From Woeseiaceae bacterium (lineage in GTDB: Bacteria; Pseudomonadota; Gammaproteobacteria; Steroidobacterales; Woeseiaceae): a stretch of 13,739 nucleotides of DNA. Of the stretch, positions 13,671 through 13,739 are shown piece by piece. The first letter of the stretch is position 1; every line of letters starts with the position of its first letter. A model generated the notes under the pieces. It saw only the letters and a list, made by a program, of their open reading frames with translations. It made no database searches and was not told the origin of the DNA. The position numbers were made by a program, and so were the translations under genes. The DNA lies in NCBI GenBank assembly GCA_022615525.1, contig JAKEGN010000196.1, positions 1-13,739 of the forward strand, in the 5' to 3' direction.

Positions 13671-13739
13671 TCGCGATTGACCTCATCACCGCGATTCCTG
13701 CGTGCCGCTTCCAGCGCCCCGCACATGGCATCCGCCGCC
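13667..13739 (-). CDS. C-terminal end of an unidentified reading frame entering from the right edge
   Basis: Only the last 23 codons are visible, ending 'ADAMCGALEAARRNRG' plus seven residues and TGA. Codon third positions look like a real gene. Its stop overlaps the ATG of the truncated GNAT frame. The helix-like sequence could be the end of an unrelated protein, or the upstream part of the same GNAT gene in another frame. The visible stretch is too short to tell. Confidence 0.35.
   Translation of the reverse strand, partial: AADAMCGALEAARRNRGDEVNRE

Overview
The window is GC-rich, compact chromosomal DNA, most likely from a gammaproteobacterium. The clues are a fused chorismate mutase–prephenate dehydrogenase TyrA, PdxH, a class III glutathione-dependent formaldehyde dehydrogenase, a CPXCG zinc-ribbon protein, lipoprotein signal peptides with ordinary lipoboxes, and a sigma-54 promoter. 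The lineage is inferred from gene content, not proven. I see no tRNA, rRNA, insertion sequence, CRISPR array or phage gene.

Layout. Positions 1-2874 are transcribed leftward: tyrA, then a DUF484/GGDEF-type diguanylate cyclase, then a lipoprotein ABC substrate-binding protein whose start codon overlaps the cyclase stop and which runs off the left edge. From 3081 the genes run rightward: frmA/adhC, pdxH, a CPXCG zinc-ribbon protein, and a secreted TolB-propeller plus amidohydrolase-like protein that has lost its HxH metal motif. A 581-base AT-richer gap (7148-7728) follows. It holds a good sigma-54 (-24/-12) promoter, an A-rich stretch and a strong intrinsic terminator with no credible reading frame between them, so it is a candidate small RNA unit. 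Next come three exported or membrane-anchored proteins: a lipoprotein methyltransferase, a lipoprotein peptide-amidase-like amidase and a membrane-anchored HExxH protein. These are followed by a BtuD/FhuC-type ABC ATPase.

The right end holds a leftward HisN-like phosphatase that overlaps the end of the ABC ATPase, a rightward PduO-type cobalamin adenosyltransferase, and a leftward 5'-truncated ArsN2-like GNAT gene. The GNAT gene is joined by an ATGA overlap to a reading frame entering from the right edge.

How the genes fit together. Much of the content is housekeeping metabolism (tyrosine, histidine, PLP, formaldehyde, B12). The ABC ATPase and the adenosyltransferase suggest uptake and activation of corrinoids, but no permease is visible. 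The observations most worth checking are the orphan sigma-54 unit, the degenerate amidohydrolase, the HExxHxxGxxD protein of unrecognised family, the translational coupling of a diguanylate cyclase to a periplasmic binding protein, and the headless GNAT gene.
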